Numbered from the stretch's first letter, positions 51,357-62,458 are shown. The stretch: DNA of 64,000 nucleotides from Hymenobacter convexus (GCF_030580955.1 NZ_JAUQON010000012.1:100383-164382), one strand, 5' to 3'. Notes: generated from the letters alone by a model not told the origin. A program made the numbers and translations.

Positions 51357-53699
51357 TTACCGGTTGCCGACTACCAGCCGTTGCGTGGCCAGGGCCTGGC
51401 CAGCGGCGTCGCGCAGCACCACGTGGTAGAGACCGGGCTTCAGCGTGGGCATCTGCACCGCTTCCCCCGTGGCCGATACGGGCACCTGACCTACCAGCTG
51501 GCCCAATTGCGAATAGGCTTGCACCAGACCGCCGGTGGCGGGCAGGTTGGGGCAGCGCACCAGCACGGCCCGGGCATCAAGGGCGGGGTTGGGGTACACT
51601 TGTAGCTGCGGCGCGGCGGCGGCCAGCTTGCCCACCGTCACCGAGGCCACCGGCGAGTAGCTGAAAGTGCCGTCGCGGTCGACTTGGCGCAGGCGGTAAT
51701 ACAACACGCTCACGCCCTTGGCGCCGGCTTCGGCGTCACGCAGCTTATAGGTGAGCGCCCGCGTGCTGCTGCCGGCAGCTGCCACCTGGCCTACGGCCTC
51801 AAAAGCGGCTTCGGCGCTGGTGGCGCGCTCCACCACAAAGTAGCTGCTGTTTTTCTCCGAGGCGGTGGTCCAGGTCAGGTCGGCCGCGCCGTTGTTCCAC
51901 TTGGCCCCAAAGGCCGTCAGCTCCACGGGCAGCGGAGCCGCCAGCGAGAGCAGCGGCACGTCCTCGGCAAAGGCGTAATACACGCGGGTATTAGAAAGCA
52001 CACTGGCGGCGCTGGTCACCGTGAGTTCGGCGTACGTGAAATCGCGCGAGGCCAGGAAGGAAATACGGGTGATGTCGGTGGTGCCCAGCAGCGTGACCCC
52101 GAGCAGCGAACTGCCTGTTTTGGTTTCGATAAGCTTGTTGTTCGCGTCGTAGGTGGCGATTGTCAGCCGCTGCAGCGCCGTCAGGTCCAGCAGGCCGCCA
52201 CCCTTGCCCACGGCAAAGCCCACCCGGTTGCCGGCTTTGCCGGTGCCGTTCAGCTTCAGCTTCAGGCTGGCTGTGGCTTGCGAGGTAAGGGGTGTGGCAA
52301 GTGTAATAAGGTCCGCAATCGGATTAATCGAGCTTAAGTTGACGCCCAACGTATTGAGCTCGGCATAGTTGGTGGTAGCTGCGCTGGTCGGAATGGTATT
52401 GTCGGCGGCCAGCTGTGGGTTGACCACGCGTGAAATTTCCAGCAGCTGGCCGTTCAGCCGGGTAGTGACAATGCCAATCGTTACGTTTACATCCACGCTC
52501 ACTTGCTGCGGGGGGCTGCTGCTGTAGGCATCATTGGGCAGCGGGTTCGCAAAATTGGATAGTATGGGATTGAGTCCTTCAATAGCCTGTGGTTCAAGGC
52601 CGAAGGCGTAATATACATTCAGGTCGTCGAGCACGGTGAGGTCGATGGATTTAAGCAAGCCCACGCGCGAGATTCGTACCCCGTCGAAACGCTTACTAGC
52701 GTCCGTCTTGAACGACACCATGGCCGTATTACCACCCAACAGATTCAGGTTAAGCAGATTGAGCCCCGAACGCGTTTCAACCAGCGTGTTGCCGAGGTAG
52801 GTGCTGATTTCCAGGCCGCTCAGCACGCTCACGTCAAGCAGACTGCTCTGGCCAATCACGAAACCGGCGTAGTAGCTGCCCGTGGTGCCGCCCGCGGGCA
52901 CCCCGGCCAGCTTGGCGTAGATGGCCGGGTTGCAGGCCACCGTCGCGGTGCTGCGCAGGGTGGCAAAATTGGTCAGGCTCACGTCTGCCACCTGCTCGGG
53001 ATTCGTCACATCGGTGTTAACGCAAAGGGATAGCAGCGGGCCGCCGGCCACGGAAGTGCGGTATTCGGTTCCCGCAGTGGGTTGGTCGAAGCGCGAGAGG
53101 TAGCCATAGCCGCGGGTCTGAATGCCCGGCCGCACGCCGTAGGCATAGAATACATTGAAGCTGCGGTTGAGGCTCGCAACGGAAAGTACCTCAAACTCGA
53201 CGGCATCAAACGAGAGGGTGCTGGTGAATTCCAGCTGCGTGGGCAGGCTGTTGACTCCCAGCGAGGCTTCCAGCACATCGGCGCGCACCAGCCGGGTTTC
53301 GCGCACCACGCCGCCAAGGTACGTGCGAAGCCTAACCGCACCCAGCGCCGTCAGGCTCAGGGTGCTGCTGGTGTTGGCCACCACCACGCCCGCGCGGTAG
53401 CCCGCCGGGGCTTCACCCGTTAGGCCGAAGCGCACCGACACCGGCGAACCGGCCACCGACGCGCCGCTCACCTGCACCGTGGCAAAGGCGCTGAGCGCAC
53501 CCGCCCCGGCATTTACGCCGGCCGTGACGGTGCCCCCGGTAGTAACCGGGTTGGTTGGCCCGGTAGTGGAATAATAGGCGGGTAAGGCTTGGGAGTAGCT
53601 GCTTCGGCCCGAAGCAACCAACAGAATAACAAGGGCTGGAACCAGCCAGGCCCGCAACAAGCGGACACAAAAGACGGATGTAAGAGTAGCGGTTTGCAT
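51357..53699 (-). CDS. Large secreted T9SS type A sorting-domain protein
   Basis: A 780-residue protein. The signal peptide (AWLVPALVILLVASG, cleaved near SYSQA) is followed by three or four related beta-rich segments of roughly 150 residues, each with a pattern like VGFAVGKGGGLLDLTALQRLTIATYDANNKLIETK. Near residue 600 starts a segment common in T9SS cargo (LTAFGAKWNNGAADLTWTTASEKNSSYFVVERA), and the last 80 residues are a type A tail (APQLQVYPNPALDARAVL). It is exported through the type IX system and probably acts on the cell surface. No enzyme domain is recognised. Confidence 0.8.
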   Translation of the reverse strand: MQTATLTSVFCVRLLRAWLVPALVILLVASGRSSYSQALPAYYSTTGPTNPVTTGGTVTAGVNAGAGALSAFATVQVSGASVAGSPVSVRFGLTGEAPAGYRAGVVVANTSSTLSLTALGAVRLRTYLGGVVRETRLVRADVLEASLGVNSLPTQLEFTSTLSFDAVEFEVLSVASLNRSFNVFYAYGVRPGIQTRGYGYLSRFDQPTAGTEYRTSVAGGPLLSLCVNTDVTNPEQVADVSLTNFATLRSTATVACNPAIYAKLAGVPAGGTTGSYYAGFVIGQSSLLDVSVLSGLEISTYLGNTLVETRSGLNLLNLNLLGGNTAMVSFKTDASKRFDGVRISRVGLLKSIDLTVLDDLNVYYAFGLEPQAIEGLNPILSNFANPLPNDAYSSSPPQQVSVDVNVTIGIVTTRLNGQLLEISRVVNPQLAADNTIPTSAATTNYAELNTLGVNLSSINPIADLITLATPLTSQATASLKLKLNGTGKAGNRVGFAVGKGGGLLDLTALQRLTIATYDANNKLIETKTGSSLLGVTLLGTTDITRISFLASRDFTYAELTVTSAASVLSNTRVYYAFAEDVPLLSLAAPLPVELTAFGAKWNNGAADLTWTTASEKNSSYFVVERATSAEAAFEAVGQVAAAGSSTRALTYKLRDAEAGAKGVSVLYYRLRQVDRDGTFSYSPVASVTVGKLAAAAPQLQVYPNPALDARAVLVRCPNLPATGGLVQAYSQLGQLVGQVPVSATGEAVQMPTLKPGLYHVVLRDAAGQALATQRLVVGNR

Positions 53700-54061
53700 T
53701 GGATTAACTAAAAAATAGTTTGGCCTTTGGCGTTGTGCCAGCCACCTTGATGCAATTCCGCGGCCACCCAGTGCTAAACAGGCTGTATGACTAAGAGTCA
53801 ATCATATATAATTTCCGCCATAATCCCAAATTGTCCCATAACTGGAATATGTTCCTAATTTGAGAAACAAGTAATTTTAACACTACAATCCGCCAAGCAA
53901 TTCACTTCGTATATGCCCCATTTTGACGATATTTTACCCTTTTCCAGAATTCATACGTATTTTTACGATTATAATTTTTCCAATGTACTAATTAGTCCTG
54001 AATACAGGTCGCCGTTTATTTATAAGACTATCTTGTTTGGCCCTTTTTACATTTCATTCCC
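53700..54061. other. AT-rich divergent intergenic region
   Basis: This 360-base stretch is far poorer in GC than the rest of the window and separates the divergent T9SS protein gene and the sigma-54 regulator. It is likely to carry promoters for both. No perfect TAnnTTTG box and no clear sigma-54 (GG..GC) site was found by eye. Confidence 0.5.
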
Positions 54062-55423
<1,362 letters not shown>

Positions 55424-55483
55424 TATCGTAGCCTTGTACTTGCTACCTTGCCCCTGCGTTCTACCTGGCCTAGCCTTTTCCCA

Positions 55484-58363
55484 ATGATGCGTCGTTCCCG
55501 CTCTCCCCGCTTGGCCCGCCGAAAGGCCGTGCCCAGCACCTGGCGGGCGGCAGAGCGGGCGGCCCGCCGGGCGGGCTGCGCCCAGCCCGGCACTGAAGCC
55601 CTACCGTTCGGCAACGGCCTAGCCGACAAGGTGCCGCTCATCCTGTTCAGCTACGACTTGCGGCGCCACCGGCTGCTGCATTGCAACCAGCATTGCCAAA
55701 CCGTGCTGGGCTATTCGGCCCAGGAGCTAATCGACCAGGGTGCCCAACTGGCCGCGACCATGCTGCACCCCGATTCGCGGAGGCAGGCGCAGCGCAACGA
55801 CCTGCGCTCGCTGCTGAGCGTTCAGCGGCCGCTGAGCTGGGACTGCCGCATACGGCACCGCGACGGCAGTTGGCGCTGGCTGCGCCTGCGCCTGCGCGCC
55901 AGCGTGCTAAGCGCCGACGGCGACATTTTGGAGGTGATGGGCACCGCCGAGGACGTGACGCGCCACCGGGCCGCCGTGGAAGAACTGCGCCACAACCGGC
56001 ACCTGCTGCGCCAGGTGGTGGACCTGGTGCCGAACCTGATTTACATCTACGACCTGCGCCAGGAGCAGAACATTTACTCCAACCGGCGCTTGGAGCTGGT
56101 GCTGGGCTACTCCTGCGAGGAAATGCTGGCTTTTCCGCAGGGGGCTTTGCTGCCCGGCATACTCTCGGCCGAGGAGGAGGCACGGCTGCGCACCCACTGG
56201 GACGAAGTGACGCGGCTGCCCGACGGCGAAGTGCTAACCCTGGAATACAGCGCCTACCACCGCAATGGCTCGGTGCGGTGGCTGCGCAGCACCCACACGC
56301 CGTTTGGGCGCGCCGCCAACGGCGAAGTGACGAGCATCATTGGGGTGGCCGAGGACGTGACCGACCGGCGCATCACCGATGCTCACCGCCGCGCCGCCAG
56401 CGCCCGCCTGGCCGAGCAGCACCGCCTGTTCCGGCAGGTGATTGATGCCTTGCCGCACCCCATCTACCTCAAAGACGGCCACGGCAACTACTTGTTGGCC
56501 AACCGCGCGATGGCCGAGCTCTACGGCCTGACGCCGGAGGAACTGGTGCGCGTCGAGGCGGCCCAGCTGCCTGGGCTGAACCGCGGCGATGCCGCCCGCT
56601 ACATCGAGCAGGACCGGCAAGTGCTGACCACCGGCCAGGACCTGACCATTGAAGAGTCGTACACCAATCCTGAGGGCACGGTGTCGTGGTTTAGCAGCGT
56701 GAAGCGCCTGTTTGTGCGCGACGACGGCACGGCCCAGGTGCTGGGCCTGGACAGCAACATCACCGAGCTGAAGCGCACCCAGCAGGCACTCGAAAAAGCT
56801 ATTGGCGATGCGCAGGTGGACGTGCAGGCCAAAGAGGACTTTCTGGCCAACATGAGCCACGAAATCCGGACGCCGCTGCACGGCATTCTGGGCCTGACCG
56901 GGGTGCTGTCCAAAACCGCCCTCAGCCGCAGCCAGCACGACTACCTGCGGCTGCTGGGCGAGTCGGCCGAGCACCTGCTCACGGTGCTGAACGACGTGCT
57001 GACCACCGCCCGCCTCGGCGCGGGCAAGCTGCTGCCCGAAACCACCCCCTTCAACCCCGCCGAGCTGCTGAGCGGCTGCGCGGCCCTGCTGCGGCCTCGG
57101 GCCCGCGAAAAGGGCCTGCGCCTGCGCATCGACAAGCCCGCCCGGCTGCCCGAGGTGCTCGGCGATGCCCACCGGTTGCGTCAGGTGCTGCTCAACCTGG
57201 TCAGCAACGCCATCAAATTCACTGAAACCGGGCAGGTGCGGCTGCGCTGCCGCTTGGTGCCCGCCCCCCGGCAGCACGCCGAGCCCGCCAATACGGTGTG
57301 GATGCAATTCACGGTGAGCGATACCGGCGTGGGCATTGCCCCCGAAACCCTGGACAAGGTATTCGAGCCCTTTGCGCAGGCCGCCGCCAGCACCGACCGC
57401 GAATACGGCGGCTCGGGCCTGGGCCTGAGCATTTCCGAAGGCCTGGTGCGCCTGATGGGCGGCACCCTGCGCGTGAGCAGCGAGTTGGACCGCGGCAGCA
57501 CCTTTGCCTTCACCTTGGCGCTGCAGCCGGTAGCGGTGGCGGCCCCCGCGCCCGCCACCGCCACGCCGCCCCCCAACCCCACCGACGCTGGCCGCATTCT
57601 GCTGGTGGAAGACAACCTGGTGAACAGCCTGCTGGCCGAGACCGTGCTCCGCAACTGGGGCTGGCAGGTGACTACCGCCGCCAGCGGCCCGGCCGCCATT
57701 CAGCTCTTCGAGCACCGCCCCTTCGACCTGGTGCTGATGGACATTCAGATGCCGGGCATGGACGGCGAAACCGCCGCCCGCGCCCTGCGCCAGCACCCCG
57801 ACGCGGCCCGCGCCGCCACGCCCATCATCGCCCTTACGGCCCGCGCCCAGGCCGGCGAGGCCGAGCGCCTACAGGCTGTGGGCTTCGATGGCTACCTGGC
57901 CAAGCCTTACCGCGAAGAACAGCTCCTCGAAACCATGCGCGCCGTGCTGGCCCGCCACACCGCCGCCTCCGAACCCCTCATTGCTTACCAAACGCCCGAT
58001 TCCATGCCTTCTGCAAAACCGCTTTACGACCTAAGCAACGTGCGCCAGCTGGTGCGCAACGACGAAGCCATTGTGCGCCGCTTGGCCTGGGCCTTTATCG
58101 AAACCACGCCCGCCATTCTCACCGCCCTCGACGAAGCCCTGGTGAAGCCCGACTGGGAAGCCGTGGGCGACGCCGCCCACCACCTCAAAAGCTCGCTCGA
58201 CGGCCTGGGCGTGGAAAGCCTGCGCCTCGTCATCCGCGAGATTGAGGGCTACGGCAACGAAGCCCCCACCCCCGCGCACGCAGCCCGCCAGATTGCCCAG
58301 GTGCGCGCCGTGACCGAGGAGGTGATGGCCAGCCTGCGCGCCGAGTTTCCGGAGCAACGCTAG
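55484..58363 (+). CDS. Hybrid histidine kinase with three PAS domains, receiver and Hpt
   Basis: A 959-residue phosphorelay kinase with no transmembrane helix. PAS domains begin near residues 50, 175 and 315. The HisKA domain holds the phospho-His459 (LANMSHEIRTPLHGIL). The ATPase domain has NLVSNAIKF, DTGVGIAPE and YGGSGLGLSI. The receiver carries Asp753 (LVLMDIQMPGMDG), and the Hpt domain carries His899 (DAAHHLKSSLDGLG). Phosphate could pass His-Asp-His-Asp to the adjacent sigma-54 regulator. The ATG at 55484 is preferred to an upstream TTG. The first about 50 residues are basic and low-complexity. Confidence 0.93.
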   Translation: MMRRSRSPRLARRKAVPSTWRAAERAARRAGCAQPGTEALPFGNGLADKVPLILFSYDLRRHRLLHCNQHCQTVLGYSAQELIDQGAQLAATMLHPDSRRQAQRNDLRSLLSVQRPLSWDCRIRHRDGSWRWLRLRLRASVLSADGDILEVMGTAEDVTRHRAAVEELRHNRHLLRQVVDLVPNLIYIYDLRQEQNIYSNRRLELVLGYSCEEMLAFPQGALLPGILSAEEEARLRTHWDEVTRLPDGEVLTLEYSAYHRNGSVRWLRSTHTPFGRAANGEVTSIIGVAEDVTDRRITDAHRRAASARLAEQHRLFRQVIDALPHPIYLKDGHGNYLLANRAMAELYGLTPEELVRVEAAQLPGLNRGDAARYIEQDRQVLTTGQDLTIEESYTNPEGTVSWFSSVKRLFVRDDGTAQVLGLDSNITELKRTQQALEKAIGDAQVDVQAKEDFLANMSHEIRTPLHGILGLTGVLSKTALSRSQHDYLRLLGESAEHLLTVLNDVLTTARLGAGKLLPETTPFNPAELLSGCAALLRPRAREKGLRLRIDKPARLPEVLGDAHRLRQVLLNLVSNAIKFTETGQVRLRCRLVPAPRQHAEPANTVWMQFTVSDTGVGIAPETLDKVFEPFAQAAASTDREYGGSGLGLSISEGLVRLMGGTLRVSSELDRGSTFAFTLALQPVAVAAPAPATATPPPNPTDAGRILLVEDNLVNSLLAETVLRNWGWQVTTAASGPAAIQLFEHRPFDLVLMDIQMPGMDGETAARALRQHPDAARAATPIIALTARAQAGEAERLQAVGFDGYLAKPYREEQLLETMRAVLARHTAASEPLIAYQTPDSMPSAKPLYDLSNVRQLVRNDEAIVRRLAWAFIETTPAILTALDEALVKPDWEAVGDAAHHLKSSLDGLGVESLRLVIREIEGYGNEAPTPAHAARQIAQVRAVTEEVMASLRAEFPEQR

Positions 58364-58510
58364 GCGCGGCCCCGCCGACGGCCGGCAGGGCTGCTTCGGC
58401 CGAAATGCCCAAATCTTATTGAAACCTGCCCCGACTATTTGGGGTTGAATACTCAACGGCAGCTTCCCGACCGAAGCCGCTTCTTATCCACCCGCTTTTT
58501 CGTATTATTT

Positions 58511-58618
58511 ATGTTCCTGTTCATGCTCGGCCTTCTCGTTATCACGGCCATTCTCGCCTACAGCACCGTCACGGATGTAAAAGAAATGCTTGTCCCCGAA
58601 CCCGTTCGGGTAAAGTAG
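58511..58618 (+). CDS. Very small membrane peptide
   Basis: A 35-residue frame coding one hydrophobic helix (FLFMLGLLVITAILAYSTV) and a short charged tail (EMLVPEPVRVK). It is followed at once by a terminator and lies in the gap after the kinase gene. Single-helix small proteins are common but hard to prove; its ATG and its compact helix-plus-tail form are the only support. Confidence 0.35.
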   Translation: MFLFMLGLLVITAILAYSTVTDVKEMLVPEPVRVK

Positions 58619-58647
58619 TTTCCCAGTATTCTGCCCCTGTAGTAAAT

Positions 58648-58681
58648 AAAAAAAAGCAGCCCGAGAGCTGCTTTTTTTTTT
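58648..58681. terminator. Bidirectional Rho-independent terminator
   Basis: A short stem agcagc / gctgct lies between runs of eight or more A and T. It serves the kinase side and the convergent small T9SS gene. Confidence 0.85.
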
Positions 58682-58720
58682 GCCTTTAAAACCGGCGAGC
58701 CGGTTGCGATTTGGTAATGA

Positions 58721-59107
58721 TTACCGGATAACCAGCTTGCACATCTGGCTGGTGTTGTCCGACTCCAGGCGCACGTAGTAGAGGCCGTTGGTGAACTTGC
58801 TCAGGTCGAGCATTTTGGTGTACCGGTCGTTGAGCTCCGTCAGCGTTTCGCGGTACATCACCGAGCCGATGACATTGAGCACGCTTAGCTCGACTTTTTT
58901 GCCCTGCAGGTTGTTGATGGTGAGGTGCACGATGCCCGTGCTGGGGTTGGGGTACACCACCAGGGTCTTTTCGTCGGCGCCGGGCTTGCTGCCTTGCTGG
59001 CCAGGACGGTGCATGACGGCGGCCGATGCGTCGGGCAAAGAGCCGAGCAGGGAGCCGAGGCTCAGACAGGCACACAATAACAGGGGCAGAAAGTAGCGTT
59101 GCATCAT
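58721..59107 (-). CDS. Small T9SS type A sorting-domain protein
   Basis: A 128-residue secreted protein. A signal peptide (PLLLCACLSLGSLLG) is followed by a short linker and then a complete type A tail: TLVVYPNPSTGIVHLTI, VELSVLNVIGSVMY and FTNGLYYVRLE. Unlike the tail gene at 11939, this one has a signal. It has almost no cargo other than the sorting tail. A Bacteroidota promoter box lies at 59180-59187. Confidence 0.8.
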   Translation of the reverse strand: MMQRYFLPLLLCACLSLGSLLGSLPDASAAVMHRPGQQGSKPGADEKTLVVYPNPSTGIVHLTINNLQGKKVELSVLNVIGSVMYRETLTELNDRYTKMLDLSKFTNGLYYVRLESDNTSQMCKLVIR

Positions 59108-59179
59108 AGTATAGTTAGCGGGTGGGGAAAGGAGCGCCGAGCGTAGAGAGGATAACGAAAAGTGTTGATTTTAGTTTGG

Positions 59180-59187
59180 CAAAGATA
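59180..59187 (-). promoter_or_regulatory. Bacteroidota -7 box
   Basis: TATCTTTG followed by C on the minus strand, 73 bases before the small T9SS gene. No good TTG partner was found at the normal distance. Confidence 0.45.
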
Positions 59188-59281
59188 CGGCGGTTAATTT
59201 GTCGGGCCACCGGTATATACTAAAACCTCGATGAAGTACGGCGTTTTCGCTTCCATTGTTCTCCTTTTGCCGACCAACTAA

Positions 59282-60400
59282 GTGGATATTATCTTGATTG
59301 GCGGCGGGCTGGCCGGTTTGGCGGCTGCGCTGGACCTGGCCGGGCGCGGCCACCGCGTGGCCCTGGTGGAACGCAAGCAGTACCCCTTTCACAAGGTGTG
59401 CGGCGAATACGTGAGCAACGAAGTGCTGCCCTACCTGCGCCGCCTTGGGGCCGACCCGACGGCGCTGGGGCCGGCCGCCATCACGCAGTTTCTGCTCTCG
59501 TCGCCGGGCGGGCGCAGCCTTACGGCGCCGCTCGATTTGGGCGGTTTCGGCGTGAGCCGCTTCGTGCTCGATGATTTTCTGTACCGGCTGGCCGTGGCGC
59601 GGGGCGTCACCTTCTACTTGAAAAGCACGGTGACGGACGTGGCCTTCGATGCCGCTGCCGACCGGCACATGGTGTCGCTGGCCGATGGCCGGCAGCTGGC
59701 GGCCCGCGTGGTGCTGGGCACCTACGGCAAGCGCGCCAACCTCGACCGGCAGCTGCAGCGCGGCTTTTTTGGGCAACGCTCGCCCTACCTCGGCGTAAAA
59801 TACCACCTGCGCCTGCCCGGCTTTGCGCGCAATGTGATTGCGCTGCACAACTTCGCCGACGGCTACGCGGGCATCTCGGCCATTGAGGCCGACAAGCTGT
59901 GCTTCTGCTACCTCACCACCCGCGAAAACCTGCGGCGCCACGGCGCCATTCCGGCCATGGAAGCCGAGGTACTGGCGAAGAACCCGCGGCTGCGCGAAAT
60001 TCTGGGCGCGGCCGAGGTGCTGTATCCGCAGCCGGAGGTGATTAATGAGATTTCCTTTGCGCCGAAGCAGCCCGTAGAACAACACATTTTGATGGTTGGC
60101 GACGCGGCCGGGCTCATCACGCCGCTTTGCGGCAACGGCATGGCCATGGCGCTGCACGGCGCGGCCTTAGCGGCGGCGGCAGCGCACGACTTTCTGACCC
60201 AGAAAACCTCGCGGGCGGGCATGGAAACGGCGTATGAGCGAGCCTGGCAGGCGCAGTTTGGAGCGCGGCTGCGGGTGGGCCGGGCGGTGCAGCGGCTGTT
60301 TGGGGGGCCGGTGCTGAGCGAGCTGGTGGTGGGTGGCCTGCGCCACTGGCCCGGCGCGGTGCAGGCGCTGATGCGGCGCACGCACGGCCGGGAATTCTAA
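59282..60400 (+). CDS. FAD-dependent oxidoreductase of the geranylgeranyl-reductase/SrsC-like group
   Basis: A 372-residue flavoprotein. The FAD site is IILIGGGLAGLAAALDLAGRGHRVALVERK at the N-terminus, with HKVCGEYVSNE typical of this group, and GDAAGLITPLCGNGMAMALHGA at the second FAD contact. GTG at 59282 is the likely start, since it begins directly at the FAD strand. With the polyketide synthase and methyltransferase that follow it forms the gene set of phenolic-lipid pathways, in which the flavoprotein hydroxylates or reduces the product. The exact reaction is inferred. Confidence 0.85.
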   Translation: MDIILIGGGLAGLAAALDLAGRGHRVALVERKQYPFHKVCGEYVSNEVLPYLRRLGADPTALGPAAITQFLLSSPGGRSLTAPLDLGGFGVSRFVLDDFLYRLAVARGVTFYLKSTVTDVAFDAAADRHMVSLADGRQLAARVVLGTYGKRANLDRQLQRGFFGQRSPYLGVKYHLRLPGFARNVIALHNFADGYAGISAIEADKLCFCYLTTRENLRRHGAIPAMEAEVLAKNPRLREILGAAEVLYPQPEVINEISFAPKQPVEQHILMVGDAAGLITPLCGNGMAMALHGAALAAAAAHDFLTQKTSRAGMETAYERAWQAQFGARLRVGRAVQRLFGGPVLSELVVGGLRHWPGAVQALMRRTHGREF

Positions 60401-60552
60401 GCCACGCGGGGCCACGCCAAAAAGTTATTAACCCGATTTTAATCCGGCGGCGCGCAAAACCGGTTGTTCTCCCGTAAATAGGGCTTGCCAAGGCACGGAG
60501 ACTTTTCCGGGCGGCGGCGTTGCCCTCCTTCCGCCCGTAATTTCTTCCCGGC

Positions 60553-61737
60553 ATGCCGAGTTATTTAGGTGCCATTGGCACCGCCAATCCTGTCCACCGC
60601 ATTGCCCAGCCGCAGATAGCCGAGTTTATGGCCGGGGCCCTGGGCTTTGGCGAGGCCGACACGCGCAAGCTGCGGGCGCTGTACCGCGTGTCGGGCATTG
60701 AGCACCGCTACTCAGTGCTGCCCGACTACGGCCGCGCCAACGGCGAGTATACTTTCTTCCCCAATACGCCCGACCTGGAGCCTTTTCCGACCGTGGGCCA
60801 GCGCATGGCTGTGTATCGGCGCGAGGCGCTGCCGCTGGCCGTAGAAGCCGTGCGCAACTGCCTGGGCCAGGTGCCCGACGTGGCCGTGGGCAGCATCACG
60901 CACCTCGTGACGGTGAGCTGCACGGGTATGTACGCGCCGGGACTGGACATTGAACTGGTGCGGGCGCTGGGGCTGCGGCCCGATGTGCGCCGCACCTGCG
61001 TGAACTTCATGGGCTGCTACGCGGCCGTGAACGCCGTGAAACTGGCCGATGCTTTTTGCCAAGCCGATGCGGCGGCCCGTGTGCTCATTGTGAGCGTGGA
61101 GCTGTGCACGCTGCACTTCCAGAAAAGTCCGGAGGAAGACCACCTCGTGAGCAACGCGCTGTTTGGCGATGGCGCGGCGGCTTGCCTGGTGCAGGCCGGG
61201 CCGCTGCCCAACGAGGCGCCCAGCCTGGCTCTGCAGGCTTTCCACTGCGGCCTGGAGCCCGACGGGCACGACGACATGGCCTGGCACATCAACGACTTCG
61301 GGTTTGAGATGACGTTGAGCAGCTACGTGCCCAAGCTCATTCAGCGCGGCATTGGCAAGCTGACGGACGGGCTGCTGGCCAGCCTGCCGGTGCAGCTGGG
61401 CGACATCCGGCACTTCGCCATCCACCCCGGCGGCCGCAAGATTCTCGAAACCATCGAAACCGAGTTGGGCCTGACGCGCCACGACAACCGCCACGCCTAC
61501 CGTGTGCTGCGCGACTACGGCAACATGTCGTCGGCCACGGTGCTGTTTGTGCTGCGCGAGGTGCTGGCCCACGCCACGCCCGCCGACCACGGCGCGCCGG
61601 TGCTCAGCTTCGCTTTCGGCCCGGGCCTGACCATGGAAGCCATGCTGTTGCAGTTAACAGTTAGCAGTGAACAGTTAGCAGTTGGAGCACATGAGCAGCA
61701 GGAAGCAACGGCACCAGAACTGCTAACTGCTCACTGA
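60553..61737 (+). CDS. Type III polyketide synthase (chalcone-synthase fold)
   Basis: A 394-residue thiolase-fold enzyme with the full catalytic triad: Cys155 (VNFMGCYAAVNA), His291 (FAIHPGGRKI) and Asn324 (YGNMSSAT). Such enzymes extend an acyl-CoA starter with malonyl-CoA to make alkylresorcinols, alkylpyrones or similar products. The last about 28 residues (LQLTVSSEQLAVG... to the stop) are coded by an inserted palindromic element, not by the family. It is followed by the methyltransferase gene after only 16 bases. Confidence 0.93.
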   Translation: MPSYLGAIGTANPVHRIAQPQIAEFMAGALGFGEADTRKLRALYRVSGIEHRYSVLPDYGRANGEYTFFPNTPDLEPFPTVGQRMAVYRREALPLAVEAVRNCLGQVPDVAVGSITHLVTVSCTGMYAPGLDIELVRALGLRPDVRRTCVNFMGCYAAVNAVKLADAFCQADAAARVLIVSVELCTLHFQKSPEEDHLVSNALFGDGAAACLVQAGPLPNEAPSLALQAFHCGLEPDGHDDMAWHINDFGFEMTLSSYVPKLIQRGIGKLTDGLLASLPVQLGDIRHFAIHPGGRKILETIETELGLTRHDNRHAYRVLRDYGNMSSATVLFVLREVLAHATPADHGAPVLSFAFGPGLTMEAMLLQLTVSSEQLAVGAHEQQEATAPELLTAH

Positions 61738-61750
61738 TAATTGCTCACTG
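61651..61750. repeat. Palindromic element, family G, forming the end of the polyketide synthase gene
   Basis: Arms cagtgaacagttagcagtt (61665-61683) and aactgctaactgctcactg (61718-61736), with extra tandem copies of gttagcagt and tgctcactg at each side. It is in frame and supplies the stop codon. Confidence 0.85.
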
Positions 61751-61753
61751 AAT

Positions 61754-62458
61754 ATGTTCGCAGAACGCGCCTCCGGCCCGGAGCTGATGGACGACCTGAC
61801 GCTGGCATCTGACGCCCTGCGCCAGAACCTCGACGAGCTGGAAACCATCAATACCTGGCTGGGCGGCTACGCGCCGGTGCTGGATGCGCTCAACCGGCTG
61901 CGGCCCCGGTTTCCGGCCGGCCGGGCCCTGCGCGTGGCCGACCTGGGCAGCGGCGGCGGCGACACGCTGCGCCAAATAGCCCGCTGGGGCCGGAGAAAGG
62001 GCGTAGCAGTGGAACTAACCGGCATCGATGCTAATGAATTTATGCTGGAATACGCGGCCGGCAAAAGTCAGGCTTACCCCGAAATCAGCTACCGGCAGTT
62101 CGATATTTTTTCGCCCGAGTTCCAGACCCAGCCCTACGATGTGTTGACGTGCAGCCTGTTCTGCCACCACTTTACGGACGAGGAACTGGTGACGCTGCTG
62201 CGGCAGTGGCAGCAGCAGGCGCAGGTGGCCGTGGTCGTCAACGACCTGCACCGGCACTGGCTGGCCTACCACAGCATCAAATGGCTGACGCGGCTGCTGG
62301 GCGGCTCCTACCTGGTGCGGCACGACGCGCCGTTATCAGTAGCCCGCGCCTTTCGGCGCGCCGACTGGGTGGCACTGCTGGCGCGGGCTGGCATCACGCG
62401 TTATGAGCTGCGCTGGCGCTGGGCCTTTCGCTGGCAGGTGATTATACACGGCGTTTAA
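61754..62458 (+). CDS. Class I SAM-dependent methyltransferase
   Basis: A 234-residue methyltransferase with motif I VADLGSGGGDTLRQIA, motif II ELTGIDANEFML and a later CSLFCHHFTDEE. A basic helix-rich C-terminus may contact the membrane. It follows the type III polyketide synthase, so a phenolic lipid is the likely substrate, as in srsB-type pathways. Confidence 0.88.
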   Translation: MFAERASGPELMDDLTLASDALRQNLDELETINTWLGGYAPVLDALNRLRPRFPAGRALRVADLGSGGGDTLRQIARWGRRKGVAVELTGIDANEFMLEYAAGKSQAYPEISYRQFDIFSPEFQTQPYDVLTCSLFCHHFTDEELVTLLRQWQQQAQVAVVVNDLHRHWLAYHSIKWLTRLLGGSYLVRHDAPLSVARAFRRADWVALLARAGITRYELRWRWAFRWQVIIHGV

